Shown: positions 17,459 to 27,451, counted from the first letter of the stretch. The stretch: 64,000 bases of DNA from Sulfitobacter dubius (GCF_900113435.1 NZ_FOPG01000001.1:1-64000), one strand, 5' to 3'. Numbers and translations: made by a program. Notes: generated by a model from the letters alone, not told the origin.

Positions 17459-17519
17459 TACCATACTTTCTGGTATTTCGGCAAATTTGCGGATAAATTA
17501 ACCTAGATAACATTTATCT
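17459..17519. promoter_or_regulatory. operator region between ior and its Lrp gene
   Basis: Two inverted repeats lie between the divergent genes: TACCA at 17459-17463 with TGGTA at 17471-17475, and AGATAA at 17505-17510 with TTATCT at 17514-17519. Lrp/AsnC proteins usually bind such short dyads near their own promoter, so these are candidate sites for the regulator encoded at 17536. Confidence 0.45.
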
Positions 17520-17535
17520 GCGAAAGATTTATTCG

Positions 17536-17997
17536 ATGAGCCAGATGGACAACACAGATCGCCAGCTTGTGACCTTGCTCCAGCAGGATTCGCGTATGCC
17601 GAATGCGCAACTGGCTGAAAAGCTGAATATTTCCGCCTCTGCTTGCTGGCGGCGCGTGAGGGCGTTGGAGCAGGCGGGCGTCATCAAACGCTATGCCGCC
17701 ATCGTTGACCCCAAGGCGATGGGGCTGGGGTTTGAGGCGATGGTGCATGTGCATCTGACCCGGCATGATGCCTCGGCATTGGCCAGTTTTATCAGCGCAA
17801 TCCAAAGCCGTAAGGAAGTGACTGAGTGTTTCGCCACCACCGGTCAGGCGGACTATCATCTGCGCGTTCTCTGCCGGGATATTGAGGCCTATAACGCCTT
17901 TCTCGAAAGCTTTTTGTTTCTGCACCCGGCGGTGAATTCTGCCACGACAAACGTTATCTTGCGGCAGATCAAAGCCCATGCGCCGATCACCGGCTAA
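17536..17997 (+). CDS. Lrp/AsnC-family regulator
   Basis: A 153-residue full-length Lrp/AsnC protein. The N-terminal helix-turn-helix spans about residues 5-60 (RQLVTLLQQDSRMPNAQLAE then ISASACWRRVRALEQAGVI), and the RAM ligand domain follows with MVHVHLTRH and the TTGQADYHLRVLCRD loop. It is divergent from the indolepyruvate oxidoreductase gene with 125 nt between starts, which suggests it senses an amino acid and controls that gene. It would act as a DNA-bound oligomer in the cytoplasm. Confidence 0.92.
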   Translation: MSQMDNTDRQLVTLLQQDSRMPNAQLAEKLNISASACWRRVRALEQAGVIKRYAAIVDPKAMGLGFEAMVHVHLTRHDASALASFISAIQSRKEVTECFATTGQADYHLRVLCRDIEAYNAFLESFLFLHPAVNSATTNVILRQIKAHAPITG

Positions 17998-18133
17998 GGC
18001 GCCATTCGATCAGTATATCGCGCATAGCCACTCACCGCGCGGCGCATCGTGAGCTGCACCGCTTTCTGAAATGGACTTTTGATACGGCCATGCTCCATAT
18101 AGACCCAAGTGATTAACCTCGAAGGAGAGACCC

Positions 18134-19249
18134 ATGATGAGAACCCGTGCCGCCGTTGCCGTGGAAGCTGGCAAACCGCTTGAAATCATGGAGGTGAACC
18201 TCGAAGGGCCGAAACGCGGCGAGGTTTTGGTTGAGATCAAGGCGACCGGCCTTTGCCATACCGACGAATTCACCCGCTCGGGCGACGATCCCGAAGGCAT
18301 CTTCCCCGCGATCCTCGGCCATGAGGGCGCGGGCGTCGTGCTGGAAGTGGGCGAGGGCGTCACCACGCTGGAGCCGGGCGATCACGTCATCCCGCTCTAC
18401 ACGCCAGAATGCCGCGAATGCGAATACTGCCTGTCGGGCAAAACCAACCTCTGCCAAAAAATTCGCGTGACCCAGGGCCAAGGCCTGCTGCCCGATGGCA
18501 CAACGCGGTTTTCCATGCTCGATGGCACGCCGATCCACCACTATATGGGCTGCTCGACCTTTGCCAACCACACCGTGGTGCCGGAAATCGCGCTGGCCAA
18601 GGTCCGCAAAGACGCGCCGTTTGATAAAATTTGTTACATCGGCTGCGGCGTCACCACGGGCATCGGTGCGGTGATCAACACGGCCAAGGTCGAACTGGGC
18701 GCGCGCTGCGTTGTCTTCGGGCTGGGCGGCATCGGGTTGAACGTGATCCAAGGTTTGCGGATGGCAGGCGCAGATCAGATCGTCGGTGTTGATCTCAATG
18801 ACGACAAAGAAGAGGTCGGCCGTTATTTCGGGATGACCGATTTCGTGAACCCCAAGAACGTCGAGGGCGATCTGGTGGCGCATCTGGTCGAGGTGACCAA
18901 AGGCGGCGCAGATTATTCCTTTGACGCGACCGGCAATACCAAGGTCATGCGCGACGCGCTGGAATGTGCCCACAAAGGCTGGGGCGAGAGCATCATCATC
19001 GGCGTGGCACCCGCGGGGGCCGAGATTTCCACGCGTCCTTTCCAACTGGTCACCGGCCGGGTCTGGCGCGGCACCGCCTTTGGCGGGGCCAAGGGGCGTA
19101 CGGACGTGCCCAAGATCGTCGATTGGTACATGAACGGTAAGATCGAGATTGACCCGATGATCACCCACAAACTGACTTTGGATCAGATCAACGAAGGCTT
19201 TGATCTGATGCACAAGGGTGAATCGATCCGCGCGGTCGTCGAGTTTTAA
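18134..19249 (+). CDS. frmA: S-(hydroxymethyl)glutathione dehydrogenase
   Basis: A 371-residue class III zinc alcohol dehydrogenase. Catalytic zinc ligands C41 and H63 (GHEGAG) and C175-region IGCGVTTGIGAV are visible, structural zinc ligands are C93, C96, C99 and C107, and the NAD site is FGLGGIGLNVIQG. It oxidises S-hydroxymethylglutathione, so it detoxifies formaldehyde. The ATG at 18134 has GGAGAG upstream; a second ATG follows at once. The usual S-formylglutathione hydrolase gene is not next to it. Formaldehyde would come from the sarcosine oxidase encoded at the right end. Confidence 0.95.
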   Translation: MMRTRAAVAVEAGKPLEIMEVNLEGPKRGEVLVEIKATGLCHTDEFTRSGDDPEGIFPAILGHEGAGVVLEVGEGVTTLEPGDHVIPLYTPECRECEYCLSGKTNLCQKIRVTQGQGLLPDGTTRFSMLDGTPIHHYMGCSTFANHTVVPEIALAKVRKDAPFDKICYIGCGVTTGIGAVINTAKVELGARCVVFGLGGIGLNVIQGLRMAGADQIVGVDLNDDKEEVGRYFGMTDFVNPKNVEGDLVAHLVEVTKGGADYSFDATGNTKVMRDALECAHKGWGESIIIGVAPAGAEISTRPFQLVTGRVWRGTAFGGAKGRTDVPKIVDWYMNGKIEIDPMITHKLTLDQINEGFDLMHKGESIRAVVEF

Positions 19250-19255
19250 GCGTTC

Positions 19256-19282
19256 GGCTGGAGGGCCGCGCGCTCTCCAGCC
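19256..19282. terminator. hairpin between frmA and cobQ
   Basis: GGCTGGAG at 19256-19263 pairs with CTCCAGCC at 19275-19282. The stem reaches the cobQ stop codon and starts 7 nt after the frmA stop, so it probably serves both convergent genes. There is no T tract on either side, so efficiency is uncertain. Confidence 0.5.
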
Positions 19283-20739
19283 TAGACCTCTGCCGCGAGG
19301 GAGAGGAACAGGTCGACATCCATATAGGTCTCGACATGATCGGCCAGCGCGTCGAGCGCATCCTCCACGCCGCTTTCGAAATCCAGCGATGAGGTCACGC
19401 CGAAACCGCCAAGATAGGCGCGGCGAAAGGCGTCTGAGCTGAAAATCCCATGCATATAGCAGCCATGCACCCGGCCCGAGGGTGAGGTCGCGCCCTCGGG
19501 CGTGCCGTCGAACCTGAGCCAAGCGCGGGCGCAGTCGGGGCCCGTGGTTTCACCTATGTGGATTTCATAGCCGGTGAGGGCGGTGCCGCTGGCGGGGTGC
19601 TGGCCGCTTTTCTCAGACAGATGTTTCAGCGGGGCCATCGTGGTCTCCACGTCCAGATGCCCCAGCCCCGCGACCTGCGCCGCCGGGCCTTCGATGCCTT
19701 GCGGGTCGGTGATCGTCTTGCCCAGCATCTGATAGCCACCGCAAAGTCCCAAAACATGGCCGCCCCGCCGGATATGGGCGGCAAGGTCAATGTCCCATCC
19801 CTCGGCCCGGAAGGCTTCGAGGTCAGAGATCGTGGATTTGCTGCCGACCATCAGGACCAGATCGGCGTCGGCGGGCAGGGGGCTGCCGGGCATGATCATC
19901 CGCAGGTCGACGCCCGGCTCGGCGGCCAATGGATCAAGATCGTCGAAATTGGCGATCCGGGGCAGGCGTGGCACGGCGATAACACAGCCCGAGCCGCCCG
20001 AACGGGCGCGAGCCGGCAGGTCCATCACATCTTCGGCGGGCAAGCGATGCGCCGCGTCGAACCACGGGATCACGCCAAGGCTCGGCCAACCAGTGCGCGC
20101 GGCGATGTCGTCTCTGCCTCCGTCAAAGAGGCTGCGGTCGCCGCGGAATTTGTTCACCGCAAAGCCCCGGATCAGCGCGTTGTCTTCCTGATCAAGCACG
20201 GCCTGCGTGCCGACGACCTGCGCGATCACCCCGCCTCGATCAATGTCGCCCATCAGCACCACCGACACCCCGGCGGCGCGGGCAAAGCCCATGTTGGCGA
20301 TATCGCCTGCGCGTAGATTGGTTTCTGCCGGAGAGCCTGCGCCTTCAATAACAATCAAGTCGCAGTTTTCGGCCAAACGGTGAAAGGATTGCAGCACGGC
20401 GGGCATCAGGCTGGCTTTGTTGCGCCCAAACTCCCGCGCCTCTTGCTGGCCCGCGATTCTACCCTGCACCACGACCTGCGCGCCAGTGGCGCTCTGGGGT
20501 TTCAGCAGCACCGGGTTCATGTCCGTATGCGGTGCCACGCCAGCGGCACGGGCCTGCAAGGCCTGCGCGCGGCCAATCTCGCCCCCGTCTTCGGTGACGG
20601 CGGCGTTGTTGGACATGTTCTGCGGTTTGAAGGGGCGCACGCGCAGCCCGCGACGTGAGCAGGCGCGGATTAATCCGGCAACGATCATCGACTTGCCGAC
20701 ATTGCTGCCGGTGCCCTGTATCATAATGGCTTTGGTCAT
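19282..20739 (-). CDS. cobQ: cobyric acid synthase
   Basis: A 485-residue amidotransferase that amidates adenosylcobyrinic a,c-diamide four times to adenosylcobyric acid. The N-terminal synthetase part begins [18 protein letters not shown], a P-loop of the dethiobiotin-synthetase type; the C-terminal glutaminase part has the nucleophile in [13 protein letters not shown] and the histidine in [10 protein letters not shown]. The ATG at 20739 is chosen, since the upstream extension has no homology and overlaps the divergent gene. No other cobalamin gene is adjacent in the window. Confidence 0.95.
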   Translation of the reverse strand: MTKAIMIQGTGSNVGKSMIVAGLIRACSRRGLRVRPFKPQNMSNNAAVTEDGGEIGRAQALQARAAGVAPHTDMNPVLLKPQSATGAQVVVQGRIAGQQEAREFGRNKASLMPAVLQSFHRLAENCDLIVIEGAGSPAETNLRAGDIANMGFARAAGVSVVLMGDIDRGGVIAQVVGTQAVLDQEDNALIRGFAVNKFRGDRSLFDGGRDDIAARTGWPSLGVIPWFDAAHRLPAEDVMDLPARARSGGSGCVIAVPRLPRIANFDDLDPLAAEPGVDLRMIMPGSPLPADADLVLMVGSKSTISDLEAFRAEGWDIDLAAHIRRGGHVLGLCGGYQMLGKTITDPQGIEGPAAQVAGLGHLDVETTMAPLKHLSEKSGQHPASGTALTGYEIHIGETTGPDCARAWLRFDGTPEGATSPSGRVHGCYMHGIFSSDAFRRAYLGGFGVTSSLDFESGVEDALDALADHVETYMDVDLFLSLAAEV

Positions 20740-20799
20740 GTCATTCTGCCTCTGTTTCGCGCAAACTGGCGCAAAATGAGCGAAGGGGGAAGAGCCGCG

Positions 20800-21378
20800 A
20801 TGAACACGCCTGCACATTTGCTTTTGGGCGCTGCCGTGATGGGGCGGGAAGGGGCCAAGCCGTTGGTCTGGGCGGCGCTCGCCGGGGCGCTGCTGCCGGA
20901 CTTGTCTCTCTATCTGATGGCGGGTTTTGCGCTCTATGTCCAAGGGCTGCCGGGGAGTGTGGTCTTTGGAGAGCTTTACTACTCGGACCTCTGGCAGACG
21001 GTCTTTTCGATAGATAATTCATTCATCGTCTGGGGGGCGCTTTTGGCGCTGGCGGTCTGGCAGCAAGCGGGCTGGGCCGTGGCGCTGACGGGGGCGGCGC
21101 TGCTGCATCTACTGTTCGACCTGCCGTTGCACCACGATGACGGGCGGGCGCATTTCTGGCCGCTGACGGGTTGGATACTCGAAAGCCCGGTCAGCTATTG
21201 GGATGTGCGTCACGGCGCGGGCTGGGTCGCGCCGATTGAGGCGCTGATCAGCACCCTTGCCGCCATTGCGCTGTGGTGGCGTAGGCCGGGGTGGGTGCTG
21301 TCGGGCGTGACGTTGGCGTTGCTGCTGGCCGAGGGGCTGGCCTTGCGCAACTGGATCTTCTTTTTCGGAGCAGACTGA
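20800..21378 (+). CDS. YdjM-like predicted membrane hydrolase
   Basis: A 192-residue integral membrane protein beginning [15 protein letters not shown]. Early NTPAHLLLG and the later [19 protein letters not shown] stretch hold His and Asp residues typical of the membrane-bound metal-dependent hydrolase (YdjM/DUF457) family. About five hydrophobic segments are visible. AAGGGGGAAGAG precedes the ATG at 20800; another ATG at 20776 is in frame. It is divergent from cobQ, a common arrangement in roseobacters, but a cobalamin role is only by position. Confidence 0.75.
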   Translation: MNTPAHLLLGAAVMGREGAKPLVWAALAGALLPDLSLYLMAGFALYVQGLPGSVVFGELYYSDLWQTVFSIDNSFIVWGALLALAVWQQAGWAVALTGAALLHLLFDLPLHHDDGRAHFWPLTGWILESPVSYWDVRHGAGWVAPIEALISTLAAIALWWRRPGWVLSGVTLALLLAEGLALRNWIFFFGAD

Positions 21379-21400
21379 CAGAGGCCCGGGCAGCAGACAC

Positions 21401-21427
21401 AAAAAAACGCAGCCCGAAGGCTGCGTC
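21401..21427 (-). terminator. terminator of the small conserved gene
   Basis: On the minus strand ACGCAGCC, a TTCG tetraloop and GGCTGCGT are followed by a run of seven T. It lies 24 nt after the stop of the gene at 21452 and faces the convergent membrane-protein gene. Confidence 0.9.
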
Positions 21428-21451
21428 AATTGCTCCGCTTGGCGGATATTC

Positions 21452-21772
21452 TCAGGCGGCTTCGGCCTGAAGCGCGGCATTGCGGCGCTCGGACTCTTCG
21501 CGCGACAGGGCGACGGAAGTCCGCACGCCTTTGCCCACAAATTCCATCAGACCTTCGACGACCCGCTCGTTGGGGTCAATCCCGGCACAGCTCAGCACTT
21601 CGCGACCGTCGCGCGAACGGGCCCAGCGGGCGATCTGTTCTGGGCCGTTGCCATATTTCTTGTCGTCGGCAATTGCGTCATCCAAAGCAGCAAGCACCAC
21701 AGCAGCAAAGAGCTTGCGTGCGCGGTTGCCTTGCTCGTTGTTGAAAGCGGTGCCATCAACGAAATCTTTCAT
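21452..21772 (-). CDS. small conserved roseobacter protein (DUF6280-like)
   Basis: A 106-residue soluble protein, mostly helical, beginning MKDFVDGTAFNNEQGNRARK. I recognise the sequence as a conserved protein of Rhodobacterales, probably the DUF6280 family; that name is from memory. No catalytic motif or membrane segment is seen. The strong terminator and high conservation suggest a well-expressed housekeeping role. It is divergent from efp (222 nt between starts). Confidence 0.7.
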   Translation of the reverse strand: MKDFVDGTAFNNEQGNRARKLFAAVVLAALDDAIADDKKYGNGPEQIARWARSRDGREVLSCAGIDPNERVVEGLMEFVGKGVRTSVALSREESERRNAALQAEAA

Positions 21773-21993
21773 CTCGTCGTCCTTTCGATTATTCTTGCTC
21801 TTGTCATTCGGGCGTGGAGGTCCTTATGACGGATATCCTTTGATTCGGATACCTCTATTTAGCATACCTCCCATGCAACTTGCGCATATCTAGTTGCCGT
21901 AGCGACTGCAGATATCGCCCGCTTGCAGGGGACCATCCCTCCCGATATAGACCCGGTCATCTTATCATCAACCTTATGTCGTGGTTTTGTCAC

Positions 21994-22557
21994 ATGCCCA
22001 AGATTAACGGAAACGAGATCCGCCCCGGAAACGTACTTGAACATAACGGTGGCCTCTGGGCGGCCGTGAAGGTCGATCACGTGAAGCCCGGCAAGGGCGG
22101 TGCCTTTGCCCAAGTCGAAATGCGCAACCTGCGCAACGGCTCCAAATTGAACGAACGCTTCCGCTCTGCCGACAAGGTCGAGCGCGTACGGCTGGAGCAA
22201 AAAGACCAGCAATTTCTGTATGAAGACGACGGCATGCTGGTGGTAATGGACACCGAAACCTATGAGCAGGTGCAGCTAGATGCCGAGCTTTTGGGTGACA
22301 CACGCCCCTTCCTGCAAGACGGTATGATGATCGTGGTCGAGTACCATGAGGCCGAGGCGCTGAACGCCCGTCTGCCGCAAAAAGTGGTCTGCAACATTGC
22401 CGAGACAGAGCCGGTCGTCAAAGGCCAGACAGCGGCGAATTCCTTCAAACCGGCCATTCTGGAAAACGGTGTGAAAATCTCTGTTCCGCCCTTCGTGGGG
22501 CAGGACGAAGCGATCGTGGTGAACACCGAAACCATGGAATATGTCGAACGCGCTTGA
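21994..22557 (+). CDS. efp: elongation factor P
   Basis: A 187-residue three-domain translation factor. The N-terminal KOW-like domain carries the tip loop KPGKGGAF with K34 at the site that is modified in many bacteria; two OB domains follow, with the family segment near residues 150-160 and KISVPPFV close to the end. It relieves stalling at polyproline. The ATG at 21994 gives the family length; the frame is open further upstream without homology. A terminator follows. Confidence 0.96.
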   Translation: MPKINGNEIRPGNVLEHNGGLWAAVKVDHVKPGKGGAFAQVEMRNLRNGSKLNERFRSADKVERVRLEQKDQQFLYEDDGMLVVMDTETYEQVQLDAELLGDTRPFLQDGMMIVVEYHEAEALNARLPQKVVCNIAETEPVVKGQTAANSFKPAILENGVKISVPPFVGQDEAIVVNTETMEYVERA

Positions 22558-22585
22558 CGCAACGTCATCTAACGTAAGCTAGATC

Positions 22586-22612
22586 AGCCCCGGTTTTGCC
22601 GGGGCTTTTTCT
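22586..22612 (+). terminator. efp terminator
   Basis: AGCCCCGG at 22586-22593 pairs with CCGGGGCT at 22599-22606, followed by TTTTCTT. It is 28 nt after the efp stop. Confidence 0.9.
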
Positions 22613-22625
22613 TGTTTTGGGGCGC

Positions 22626-23372
22626 TCAGGCGGCAGGGCCGGGCCAAGTGACCTGCGCGTCATCGGCCTGCATCTGCCCTTTGGCGCGGTCAAAGCGCAG
22701 ATGCGCCAGCGCTTGGTCACCCGCTTGGGTGAACAGCGTGCCCGCAGGCTTGCCCTCTGCCGTGATCGCCGTACCGGGCGAGGCGCTGCCACTGACCTCA
22801 ACCCGTGTCAGCCCCTTGCGCAACTCAGTCTTGTGCTTCATCCGCGCCGTGACCTCTTGGCCCACATAGCAGCCCTTGCGGAAGTCGAGCCCGTTGATCC
22901 GATCAAGCCCGGCTTCGAGGATGAAAGTATCAGGCGTCAGTTCCACGCCGGTTTCGGGGATCAGATGCGCCACGCGCAGGGCGTTCCAATCGGTTGTGTC
23001 CTCGGTCTGCGGCGTGTCGCGATAGGCGCGCCAGCCCATTTCCGGATGACGCGGGTCGGCCACGGCATCTTCGGGTGCGTGGCCGGTGCCACGGTGCAGG
23101 TGCAACTCGGTCGGCTCAATCGTCACCTTGGCCCGCAGCTTGTACATCGACAGCCGTTGGCTCAGCATGTCGCCAAGGCTTTCGTCCACATCAAGCAGAA
23201 CCCCGTCGCCGTCAGCGATCAGAAAGAAATCGGCCATATATTTGCCCTGCGGCGTCAGCAGGGCGGCGTAGACCGGGCCTTGGTCAAGTTTGCCAACGTC
23301 ATTGGTCACGATGCCTTGCAGGAAATCGCGGGTGTCGGGGCCGGAGAGGCGCAGAATGCGGCGCGTGGTCAT
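22626..23372 (-). CDS. ygfZ: YgfZ/GcvT folate-binding protein
   Basis: A 248-residue protein of the YgfZ family, which binds tetrahydrofolate and helps assemble or repair iron-sulfur enzymes. The signature KGCYVGQEVTARMKHK is present near residues 171-186. The N-terminal half has the GcvT-like RRILRLSGPDTRDFLQGI. It converges on efp and is divergent from the glycosyltransferase gene (64 nt between starts). Confidence 0.92.
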   Translation of the reverse strand: MTTRRILRLSGPDTRDFLQGIVTNDVGKLDQGPVYAALLTPQGKYMADFFLIADGDGVLLDVDESLGDMLSQRLSMYKLRAKVTIEPTELHLHRGTGHAPEDAVADPRHPEMGWRAYRDTPQTEDTTDWNALRVAHLIPETGVELTPDTFILEAGLDRINGLDFRKGCYVGQEVTARMKHKTELRKGLTRVEVSGSASPGTAITAEGKPAGTLFTQAGDQALAHLRFDRAKGQMQADDAQVTWPGPAA

Positions 23373-23436
23373 GCGGTTGTCCTTTGATTGCTGGCCATGA
23401 CATATAACCTGTCAAACCCATCCAAAAGGGGCAACC

Positions 23437-24120
23437 ATGCGCGCGCCGATCTCTATCGTCATTCCCAGTCTCAATGCAGCCGTCGCGCTGCCCGCCTGCC
23501 TTGCCGCGCTTGTCGAAGGGTTGCAGGCCGGGCTGATCCGCGAGGTGATCCTGAGCGATGGCGGGTCGACAGATGGCACACCTCGGCTGGCCGAAGGCTG
23601 GGGGGCCGAGGTGATCTCAGGCGCGCCCTCGCGGGGCGGACAGTTGCGGCGCGGATGCAAAGCGGCGCGGGGTGAGTGGCTCTTGGTGGTCCATGCCGAC
23701 ACGGTGCTGTTGCCGGGTTGGACCGATGCGGTGCAGGATCACATGGCGCGCGGGGCCGGGGCGGCGGGATGGTTTCGCCTTAGGTTCGATCAGCGCGGGC
23801 TGGCACCACGATTGGTCGCAGGTTGGGCGAACCTGCGCAGCGCCTGCGGCTTGCCCTATGGCGATCAGGGGCTGCTGCTGCCCCGCGCGCTCTATGATGC
23901 GGTCGGCGGTTACCCCGATCAGCCGCTGATGGAGGATGTCGCCTTGGCCCGCGCCCTGCGGGGGCGTTTGGCTCGGCTCGAGGGCATCGCCGTGACCAGT
24001 GCCGAGAAATACCGCCGTCAGGGCTGGCTGCGCCGCGGCGGACGCAACCTTTGGACGCTGATGCGCTACGCAATGGGCGCCAGCCCCGACGCCCTTGCGG
24101 AAAGCTATCGGCGGTCGTGA
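23437..24120 (+). CDS. family-2 glycosyltransferase, TIGR04283-like
   Basis: A 227-residue GT-A glycosyltransferase. PISIVIPSLNAAVALPACL opens the nucleotide-binding half, DGGSTDGT is the UDP-sugar-contacting stretch and VVHADTVL near residue 87 is the DxD-equivalent. RGGQLRRGCKAARGEWLL fits the subfamily often annotated as arsenosugar biosynthesis. No membrane segment is seen. Neighbours give no arsenic context, so the substrate remains open. Confidence 0.82.
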   Translation: MRAPISIVIPSLNAAVALPACLAALVEGLQAGLIREVILSDGGSTDGTPRLAEGWGAEVISGAPSRGGQLRRGCKAARGEWLLVVHADTVLLPGWTDAVQDHMARGAGAAGWFRLRFDQRGLAPRLVAGWANLRSACGLPYGDQGLLLPRALYDAVGGYPDQPLMEDVALARALRGRLARLEGIAVTSAEKYRRQGWLRRGGRNLWTLMRYAMGASPDALAESYRRS

Positions 24121-24152
24121 AAAGGGCGCGGGTTGCCCCTGCGCCCCTGCAC

Positions 24153-26009
24153 TCAGTTAAAGAAGACCGCCCCGATCCGTTGGAACAGATTAGGCTGACG
24201 CGCCCTTTCGCGGCGCTTTTTTGCAGAGAGGGCGCTGAGGCCACGGGCATCCGACACCGTCTTTCCGTCGCGGAATTGCAGGCGGTAAAGGTCGGCATAG
24301 ATGCCGCCGCGCTCCATCAATTCGTCGTGGGTGCCTTCATCGGTGACTTGGCCCCGGTCCATCACCACGATCTTATCCGCGCTGCGAATGGTCGAGAGCC
24401 GGTGCGCGATGACGATGGTTGTGCGCCCCTTGGCGAGCCGATCAAGGGCATCTTGCACGACTTGCTCTGACTGGGCATCCAGGGCGCTGGTGGCCTCGTC
24501 CAACAGCAGGATGGGCGTGTCGCGCAGCAGGGCGCGGGCGATCACCACACGCTGACGCTGCCCGCCCGACAGGGCTGAGCCGCGCGGGCCGACGCGGGTC
24601 TCTAGCCCCTGTTCAAGCTGCGGCAGGAAATCGGCCACATGGGCGGCTTTCAGCACCCGGTCGAGTTCTTCGTCGCTGACATTCTCACGGCCCAGCACGA
24701 TATTCTCGCGGAGGGTCTCATCAAACAGCAGCGCCTCTTGTGTCACGACAGAAAACAGGCCCCGCAGGTCCGGGATAGTCATCGACGTGGTGTCGACCCC
24801 GCCGATTTGAACGCTGCCGCTTTGTGGATCCACCAGCCGCGTGAGCAGGTTGAAAATGGTCGATTTCCCCGCGCCCGAGGCGCCAACAAGGGCGGTCGTC
24901 TGGCCCGCTTGCGCGGTCAGGTTCAATGCATTCAGCACCTTCGTATCGCCGTAGGAGAGCGAAACATCCGCCAAGGCAACGTCAGGCGGGCCATCGGGCG
25001 CGGCCACGGGCTTGGCCGGGCTGCGCAGGTGCAGGGGCGCGTCGAGCAGCTCCTTGATCCGCTCCAGCGCGGCGGCGGCCATCTGCCAGAGGCCGCTGAT
25101 CGCGCCGAGGCGGCGCAGAGGGGAGAACATGAAACCGAGCGAGGTAAAGAAGGTCATGAACTCGCCAATGGTCTTGTTGCCGGCGATGATCTCGGACCCG
25201 CCGTAGACGATCACGGCCATGAAGCCGATGCCTGACATGATGTCGATCATCGCCGGGATCGCGGAATTGCCAAAGGCGGCGCGAACTTCGGTGCGAATAA
25301 AGGTGCGCGTCAACTCGCGGTATTGGCGGGCTTGATAGTCTTCCAGCGCGTTGAGTTTGATCTGCACGATGCCGTGAAAGACCTCGTCAAGACGTGTCGA
25401 CAGGCTGGCGCCGATGTCGCGCGCCTCGCGCGAGCGGGCGCGGACGAAACGCTGGGCGATGGCGGCCGGCAGCACCATTAGCGGCACACCGACCATCGCC
25501 AAAAGTGCCCAGATCGGATCAATCGCGATGGCGACACCCATCAGGATCACCAGCCCCACCAGATCGCGGCCCGCGCCGGTGATGACCGCGCGCCAGACAT
25601 CGCTGACCGCGTTCACATCCGATTGCACCCGCTGCACAAGAAAGCCGGGCGGGTGGTTCTGGTGAAAGGCACCGTCCTGCTGCATCATCCGGTCCAACAG
25701 GTCGATGCGCAGATCCGCCGCTGTGCGCTGCGCCACGCGGGTCAGCAACACCTTCTGCACCACCGTGGCCAGCGCGCGCAGCGCAAAGATCGCCACCAGC
25801 ACCAGCCCCACCCAAACCAGCGCACCTTGGTCGCCGCCAACAAAGACGCGGTCGAACATCGGCTCCATCAGCTTGGCCAGCACGCCCAAGGTCGAGCCTT
25901 CGATGATCATGAAGATCACCGCGATGGCCATCAGGCCGGTGTGTTTCTTTAGATAGTCATGCCAAAGCCAACGCATCAACTGCGCGGAGGTGTAACTGTC
26001 ATCATTCAT
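24153..26009 (-). CDS. ABC exporter, fused permease and ATPase
   Basis: A 618-residue half-transporter of the MsbA/lipid and multidrug exporter type. About six membrane helices fill residues 25-320, then the ATPase shows Walker A GASGAGKST, signature LSGGQRQRV, Walker B PILLLDEATSALD and the switch AHRLSTI. It works as a homodimer. The ATG at 26009 is chosen: MNDDSYTSAQLMRWLW fits the family start and the upstream frame has no homology. The substrate is unknown. It is divergent from the aminotransferase gene at 26243. Confidence 0.92.
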   Translation of the reverse strand: MNDDSYTSAQLMRWLWHDYLKKHTGLMAIAVIFMIIEGSTLGVLAKLMEPMFDRVFVGGDQGALVWVGLVLVAIFALRALATVVQKVLLTRVAQRTAADLRIDLLDRMMQQDGAFHQNHPPGFLVQRVQSDVNAVSDVWRAVITGAGRDLVGLVILMGVAIAIDPIWALLAMVGVPLMVLPAAIAQRFVRARSREARDIGASLSTRLDEVFHGIVQIKLNALEDYQARQYRELTRTFIRTEVRAAFGNSAIPAMIDIMSGIGFMAVIVYGGSEIIAGNKTIGEFMTFFTSLGFMFSPLRRLGAISGLWQMAAAALERIKELLDAPLHLRSPAKPVAAPDGPPDVALADVSLSYGDTKVLNALNLTAQAGQTTALVGASGAGKSTIFNLLTRLVDPQSGSVQIGGVDTTSMTIPDLRGLFSVVTQEALLFDETLRENIVLGRENVSDEELDRVLKAAHVADFLPQLEQGLETRVGPRGSALSGGQRQRVVIARALLRDTPILLLDEATSALDAQSEQVVQDALDRLAKGRTTIVIAHRLSTIRSADKIVVMDRGQVTDEGTHDELMERGGIYADLYRLQFRDGKTVSDARGLSALSAKKRRERARQPNLFQRIGAVFFN

Positions 26010-26242
26010 GCCGGTGCCTGATCCTTTTGGGCAGTCGGATCCCGTGTACGAAAGCCGCGCAGGCAGGGCAAGCCGTCGCGGGGTGCGCGAAGGGCGCGCT
26101 TCCGGGCCGGGGCGGGGCGGGTGAGGGGCGTCTGGGGCGCGGCTTACCTTACGTCCGATCGCGTGTTGACCCCGGCCCGGCGGGCAGTAAGCTGCGTCCG
26201 ACCGCAGCCCGGTCACGCATTTTCAAAACGGCAGCTAATATC

Positions 26243-27451
26243 ATGACAAAGCAGAGTAAACTTGCCCAAGGTCGTTCGTACCTTGCCATTCCCGGCCCGT
26301 CGGTCATGCCCGATGCGGTGCTGAGCGCGATGCACCGCGCCGCCCCGAATATCTATGAGGGTGAGTTGGTTGAGATGATGCCGGCACTGGCGGCTGGTTT
26401 GAAACGTGTGGCGCGTACAGATCGTCATGTGGCGATGTATATCAGCAACGGCCACGGCGCTTGGGAGGCCGCGCTGAGCAATGTCATAGCCCCCGGCGAC
26501 CGGGTGTTGGTGCTGGCCACGGGGCGTTTTGGCCATGGCTGGGCCGAGATGGCGACGGGGCTGGGGGCGGAGGTGGAAATCCTCGACTTTGGCCGCAACG
26601 CGCCGATTGATCTGGCGCAGGTGGCCGAGCGTTTGAAGGCCGACACGGGCCACCAGATCAAGGCGGTGATGGCGGTCCATGTGGACACGTCAAGCTCGGT
26701 GCGCAACGATGTGCCCGGCCTACGCCGTCTGTTGGATGAGGCAGGCCACCCCGCGCTTTTGATGGCCGATTGCATCGCCTCGCTTGGATGCGAGCGGTTC
26801 GAGATGGACGCTTGGGGCGTTGATGTCATGGTCACCGCCTCGCAGAAGGGGCTGATGGTGCCGCCGGGCATGGCATTCGTTTTCTTCAACGACCGGGCCG
26901 AGGAGGCCCGCGCGCGTCTGCCACGGGTGAGCCGCTATTGGGATTGGTCGCCACGCGCCCATGCGCAGGAGTTTTATCAGTACCACGGCGGCACGGCGCC
27001 GACGCATCACCTCTACGGCCTGCGCGCCGCGCTTGATATGATCCATGAAGAGGGGATCGAGCAGGTCTGGCAGCGTCATGCCACCTTGGCGCGCGCGGTT
27101 TGGGCGGCGTGCGAGGCATGGTCGGCAGAGGGCAGCCTGCGGTTCAACATCGAAGACCGCGCCCTGCGCAGCCATGCCGTCACCGCGCTGCGGCTGCAAG
27201 CGCCCCATGCGACCGAGTTGCGCGACTGGGTGCAAAGCAATCTGGGCCTGACACTGGGCGTGGGGCTGGGCATGGCCCTGCCGGGGGAGCCTGCATGGCA
27301 TGGCTTTTTCCGCCTTGGCCATATGGGCCATGTGAACGGCCATATGGTCATGGGGCTGCTCGGCGGGATTGAAGCTGGGCTTTGCGCGCTGAAGATTGAC
27401 CACGGGCCCGGCGCACTGCAAGCGGCGGCGGAGGTGATCGGCGGGGCTTAG
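26243..27451 (+). CDS. class V aminotransferase, serine-glyoxylate type
   Basis: A 402-residue PLP enzyme. The Schiff-base lysine lies in VTASQKGLMVPPGM and the PLP aspartate in LLMADCIASLGCE. The N-terminal YLAIPGPSVMPDAVL and the HHLYGLRAALDMI region match the serine-glyoxylate/alanine-glyoxylate aminotransferase group, which makes hydroxypyruvate and glycine in the serine cycle or photorespiratory salvage. The ATG at 26243 follows a stretch without homology. The stop overlaps the convergent hisC-like gene by 4 bp. Confidence 0.88.
   Translation: MTKQSKLAQGRSYLAIPGPSVMPDAVLSAMHRAAPNIYEGELVEMMPALAAGLKRVARTDRHVAMYISNGHGAWEAALSNVIAPGDRVLVLATGRFGHGWAEMATGLGAEVEILDFGRNAPIDLAQVAERLKADTGHQIKAVMAVHVDTSSSVRNDVPGLRRLLDEAGHPALLMADCIASLGCERFEMDAWGVDVMVTASQKGLMVPPGMAFVFFNDRAEEARARLPRVSRYWDWSPRAHAQEFYQYHGGTAPTHHLYGLRAALDMIHEEGIEQVWQRHATLARAVWAACEAWSAEGSLRFNIEDRALRSHAVTALRLQAPHATELRDWVQSNLGLTLGVGLGMALPGEPAWHGFFRLGHMGHVNGHMVMGLLGGIEAGLCALKIDHGPGALQAAAEVIGGA

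Noticed and set aside
17497-17511. Possible CtrA site before the Lrp gene
   Set aside because: TTAACCTAGATAAC has the first TTAA but not the second at the right spacing.
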